NCBI GenBank assembly: GCA_937957975.1
Contig: CALFFK010000096.1
Coordinates: forward strand, 1-49,714
DNA: 49,714 nt
Reading direction: 5' to 3'
Source: an uncultured Neomegalonema sp.
GTDB taxonomy: Bacteria; Pseudomonadota; Alphaproteobacteria; Rhodobacterales; Rhodobacteraceae
Under the pieces are notes generated by a model. The model made no database searches and was not told where the DNA came from. It saw only the letters and a program-made list of their open reading frames with translations. Position numbers and translations under genes: made by a program. Position 1 is the first letter of the stretch. The number at the start of each line of letters is the position of its first letter. This document shows, in pieces, positions 48,755-49,714 of the stretch.

Positions 48755-49663
48755 TCACGTCCAGCCAATCTTTCTATCATACCAATCATGCAGCAACGCC
48801 CCCGCGATAGCCGCTTTTCGGGGAGGCATCATATCATCCCAACCCCCTTCAAACAGACGCTTGAGGTCAGCACGGGTCAGCCACCGGGCATCCGCAATCT
48901 CGGCTTCTTCCAGCGTGAAATCCGTCCCGGTCGTCTCGGCAATAGCCCCCATCATCAGCGACATGGGGAACGGCCATGGCTGGGAGGAGACATATCCGAT
49001 ACGTCCCGTGGATAATCCCAGCTCCTCACGGGTTTCCCGTGCGACGGCTTCTTCAATGCACTCCCCCGGCTCCACGAACCCGGCGATACAGGAATAGAGG
49101 TGTTCAGGGAAATTCACATTGCGGGCGATGGCACAGTGGCCGTCGCGTTCAATCAGCATAATGACCACCGGGTCAGTACGCGGGAAATGTACTCCCTCGC
49201 AAGCCGCACAATCGCGCCGCCAGCCGCCCTCGGTCATGCGGGTCTTCTCGCCACAGCGGGCGCAATGCCGGTGCGAATTATGCCAGTTGACCAGCGCCAG
49301 CGCCCCACTCGCAATCGCCGCAGCATCCCCTCCGAACGCCCCGCCGAGCAAGGCTGCGCGCATCTCGATGAAGTCGCCTTCGGGTGGCTCGACCTCGCCA
49401 AGGGCCGCCGCATAGCGCGGTGCGCCATCCTCCAGCCCAAGGAAGATCAACTCCGCCCCCGCCACCAACGGATCATCCACTGCCCGCCAGCCGAGCACCC
49501 CCAGTTCGTCACCCACGAGCAATGGATCACGCTTTCGGAAGGGCAAAACCCGCGCGCGGGGATCGTTTTGCATCATGGACAGCGCCCCCCCATCCGACCG
49601 CAGATGCGCGGCACGGTCCAGGGATGCATGGGTCAGTGCGGGGCGAGTGGCATGTTCAAACAT
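48755..49663 (-). CDS. nudC: NAD+ diphosphatase / NADH pyrophosphatase, NudC type
   Basis: 302 residues from ATG 49663 (MFEHATRPAL); longer frames have no ribosome site. NudC splits NAD(H) to NMN(H) and AMP and removes NAD caps from RNA. The zinc ribbon is complete: HCARCGEKTRM and DCAACEG (four Cys). The Nudix box is GFVEPGECIEEAVARETREE ending ELG, with the catalytic Glu residues, followed by SSQPWPFPMSLMMGAIAE, the NudC-specific SQPWPFPxS motif. The N-terminal domain (about 1-120) is poorly conserved as usual. Confidence 0.95.
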   Translation of the reverse strand: MFEHATRPALTHASLDRAAHLRSDGGALSMMQNDPRARVLPFRKRDPLLVGDELGVLGWRAVDDPLVAGAELIFLGLEDGAPRYAAALGEVEPPEGDFIEMRAALLGGAFGGDAAAIASGALALVNWHNSHRHCARCGEKTRMTEGGWRRDCAACEGVHFPRTDPVVIMLIERDGHCAIARNVNFPEHLYSCIAGFVEPGECIEEAVARETREELGLSTGRIGYVSSQPWPFPMSLMMGAIAETTGTDFTLEEAEIADARWLTRADLKRLFEGGWDDMMPPRKAAIAGALLHDWYDRKIGWT

Positions 49664-49714
49664 ACCCTCGTTTCTAGTGGATCGACCGAGACATTTGAAC
49701 CCCACAATCTTGCG

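Overview
The window is a stretch of an alphaproteobacterial chromosome. This rests on the rimP-nusA-ylxR-infB-rbfA cluster with a YlxR protein that carries an extra L7Ae-like part, an Irr-type Fur regulator, hflK-hflC-degP, an orphan Flp pilin with Tad-type proteins, and generally GC-rich coding sequence. A Rhodobacterales or Caulobacterales-like lineage is plausible, but no marker here settles the family. Genes are packed tightly on both strands, many with 4-base start/stop overlaps, and several use GTG or TTG starts.

Region by region: 1-8.3 kb is metabolic. It holds an aromatic amino-acid lyase (cut by the window edge) overlapping an ornithine-cyclodeaminase-family gene, a small lipoprotein, secG, an orphan Flp pilin, tRNA-Gly(CCC), an acyl-CoA ligase, an AruI-like ThDP decarboxylase, a D-cysteine-desulfhydrase/cysteate-lyase-type PLP enzyme, an SDR oxidoreductase and an Irr-like regulator. 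8.3-11.5 kb is patchy: the tail of an MmeI-like DNA methyltransferase, a spondin-domain gene with a disrupted 5' end and a tandem repeat, and a CPBP membrane protease. 11.6-14.0 kb is an Lhr-type helicase. 14.0-19.1 kb is an operon of an RND/MMPL transporter fused in frame to a LolA-like periplasmic carrier, an outer-membrane barrel and a TetR regulator; together they look like an envelope lipid or lipophile trafficking unit.

19.2-29.5 kb carries rlmJ, a degenerate ThiE-like gene, hflK-hflC, a DegP protease, an OmpA-type lipoprotein, a 12-repeat Sel1 protein, a decayed IS630-family element and a cold-shock gene. 29.8-39.7 kb is core housekeeping: proA, rimP-nusA-ylxR-infB-rbfA, a GFA-type zinc protein and aroA. 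A strong candidate attenuator lies in front of rimP and a perfect terminator follows infB.

39.8-48.5 kb is a surface-structure region on the minus strand: TadG- and TadE-like proteins, then a chaperone-usher locus of the archaic Csu type (pilin-like subunits, chaperone, usher, tip-like protein). Its spacers, and the Tad genes themselves, are visibly AT-rich compared with the housekeeping genes, and the spacers contain palindromes, so acquisition by transfer is plausible. The window ends with a NudC-type Nudix hydrolase.

The observations that most merit follow-up are the RND-LolA fusion with a signal peptide and ribosome binding site buried inside it, the nested inverted-repeat structure between the ThiE-like gene and hflK, the TadG-like protein with a repetitive beta-rich middle, and the disrupted spondin gene.
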